Below are positions 63,291-64,000 of a stretch of DNA of 64,000 bases, piece after piece; position 1 is the stretch's first letter, and every line of letters starts with the position of its first letter. The position numbers were made by a program, and so were the translations under genes. This stretch comes from Streptococcus sp. HMSC067H01 (GTDB lineage Bacteria; Bacillota; Bacilli; Lactobacillales; Streptococcaceae): assembly GCF_001814775.1 (NCBI RefSeq), contig NZ_KV817781.1, forward strand, positions 153,576-217,575, given 5' to 3'. The notes below the pieces were generated by a model. It did no database searches and was not told the origin of the DNA. It was given only the letters and a program-made list of their open reading frames with translations.

Positions 63291-63887
63291 TTATCTAAAA
63301 TACATAAAGCAAAATGCAACTAGATTATTGAGGACATGTAAAAGAATGGAATTCCAAAGATTGTCGGAAGTCTTATACCTTATACCAAATGCCACACCCA
63401 TACCTAAATAGGTGATAAAACTAGGAATCGTATAGGGGCCATGTAGATAAGCAAAGAGAACCGATGTGGCAACCAAGCCAATATATGTATTCTTAAATAC
63501 TGTCCCTTGTAACAGTCCTCGCATAAAAATTTCTTCCGTGACTGGTGCTAAAATACAGAGATCTAGAAAGAGCACAGGCAATGAAAGTGATAAACTTTGA
63601 ATTGATTGAGTAGTGTCTGATTGGGTAGGACCTAAAAAATTGACCAAGATATAAAACAGGAAAAGCAAGGTGTAGGAGAGAAGCCACTTCAACATATCTT
63701 TTAGGCTGATTTTTCGAATGTGAAACAGGTCATACTTTCTTCCTACATAAAAAAACATTGAGAGTTCAACAAGTGTAAAAATGATTGAGAGAACTAATGA
63801 ATTTGTCTGCATAACTTTGTCAGCTATACTCAAATGTATTGGTATGAAAATCAAAATCAAGAAAAAGGTCATCCAGCGCTTATACAT
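63291..63887 (-). CDS. CPBP family intramembrane glutamic endopeptidase
   Basis: 198 residues, six or more membrane segments. CPBP (CAAX protease/bacteriocin-processing, Abi) motifs: EE-x-x-x-R in VTEEIFMRGLLQG (about 117-129), F-x-x-x-H in LFAYLHG and H in ILLHVLNNLVAF. Such proteins in streptococci process bacteriocins or confer immunity, or have housekeeping roles. No bacteriocin gene is seen in the window. Confidence 0.88.
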   Translation of the reverse strand: MYKRWMTFFLILIFIPIHLSIADKVMQTNSLVLSIIFTLVELSMFFYVGRKYDLFHIRKISLKDMLKWLLSYTLLFLFYILVNFLGPTQSDTTQSIQSLSLSLPVLFLDLCILAPVTEEIFMRGLLQGTVFKNTYIGLVATSVLFAYLHGPYTIPSFITYLGMGVAFGIRYKTSDNLWNSILLHVLNNLVAFCFMYFR

Positions 63888-63972
63888 GATTCACCTCACT
63901 AATATTTAATTACATATATTATACTACTTTTTTGTGATAGGACAAGTCACAAGTGAGGTGATAGATGCAAAA

Positions 63973-64000
63973 GAGAGTGGGACAGAAATCGGTAATTCGT
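63973..64000 (-). repeat. 175-bp structured repeat, copy 3, cut by window edge
   Basis: The last 28 bases are the reverse complement of the end of copies 1 and 2 (GAGAGTGGGACAGAAATCGG...), so a third copy in opposite orientation begins here and leaves the window. Confidence 0.8.

Noticed and set aside
60703..63887. Bacteriocin/immunity locus (small helical protein, ABC protein, CPBP protease)
   Set aside because: No double-glycine leader peptide gene or transporter; the ABC protein is an ABC-F without membrane segments.

Overview
The window reads as chromosome of a mitis-group Streptococcus, most likely S. mitis or a close relative of S. pneumoniae. Reasons: low GC; many genes that match pneumococcal genes in content and partly in order (macAB-like exporter, gor, bioY, trmD/rimM, rpsP, slrA-type PPIase, rlmN, thiI, ftsK, fruRKA, pyrR-pyrB-carA-carB); two BOX elements with recognisable boxA/boxB/boxC modules; and YSIRK/LPxTG surface proteins. 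The species call is from memory of those genomes, not from a search.

1-14000: housekeeping genes, nearly all on the minus strand. They are a partial SUKH-like gene, an SDR coupled to a DUF2829 (Tad2-like) protein, an aldo/keto reductase, metG, a MacAB-type exporter, then plus-strand gor and bioY (with a BirA-like operator), a PC4-like ssDNA-binding protein, an orphan ATP-cone protein, trmD-rimM, a low-GC membrane protein, a MazG-like protein, khpA and rpsP. 14000-17500: a decayed SAP-type gene, a DeoR regulator with a Cof-type HAD phosphatase, a lipoprotein cyclophilin and a BOX element. 17500-28200: an ABC-F/vanZ/rlmN/yutD cluster, an aquaglyceroporin, an unexplained cluster of one ATP-grasp enzyme and two esterases, then thiI-iscS and a small low-complexity membrane protein.

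28465-43708 is the striking part. Two adjacent giant cell-wall-anchored proteins share the same C-terminal repeat family and both have CcpA-type cre sites in their leaders. One (about 2798 aa) joins a GH20 and a GH84 catalytic domain with several carbohydrate-binding modules. The other (2230 aa) joins an S1-type serine protease with an intact-looking triad to a GH101 endo-alpha-N-acetylgalactosaminidase. Together they look like a surface machine for stripping mucin-type O-glycoproteins: peptide cleavage, release of core-1 disaccharides, and removal of terminal HexNAc.

44000-53000: ftsK (apparently leaderless), a HEAT-like protein, the fructose operon fruR-fruK-fruA with a one-base frameshift in fruA, tRNA-Ser(GGA), and mntH with a probable metal-repressor operator. 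53000-60500: the pyrimidine operon pyrR-pyrB-carA-carB with a PyrR attenuator, then nth (two cluster cysteines missing) and yceD. 60600-64000: a small unknown gene, an ABC-F gene behind a candidate three-codon-uORF attenuator and a BOX element, a 175-bp structured repeat (two full copies plus one partial copy in the window), a remnant of an htpX-like gene, and a CPBP membrane protease.
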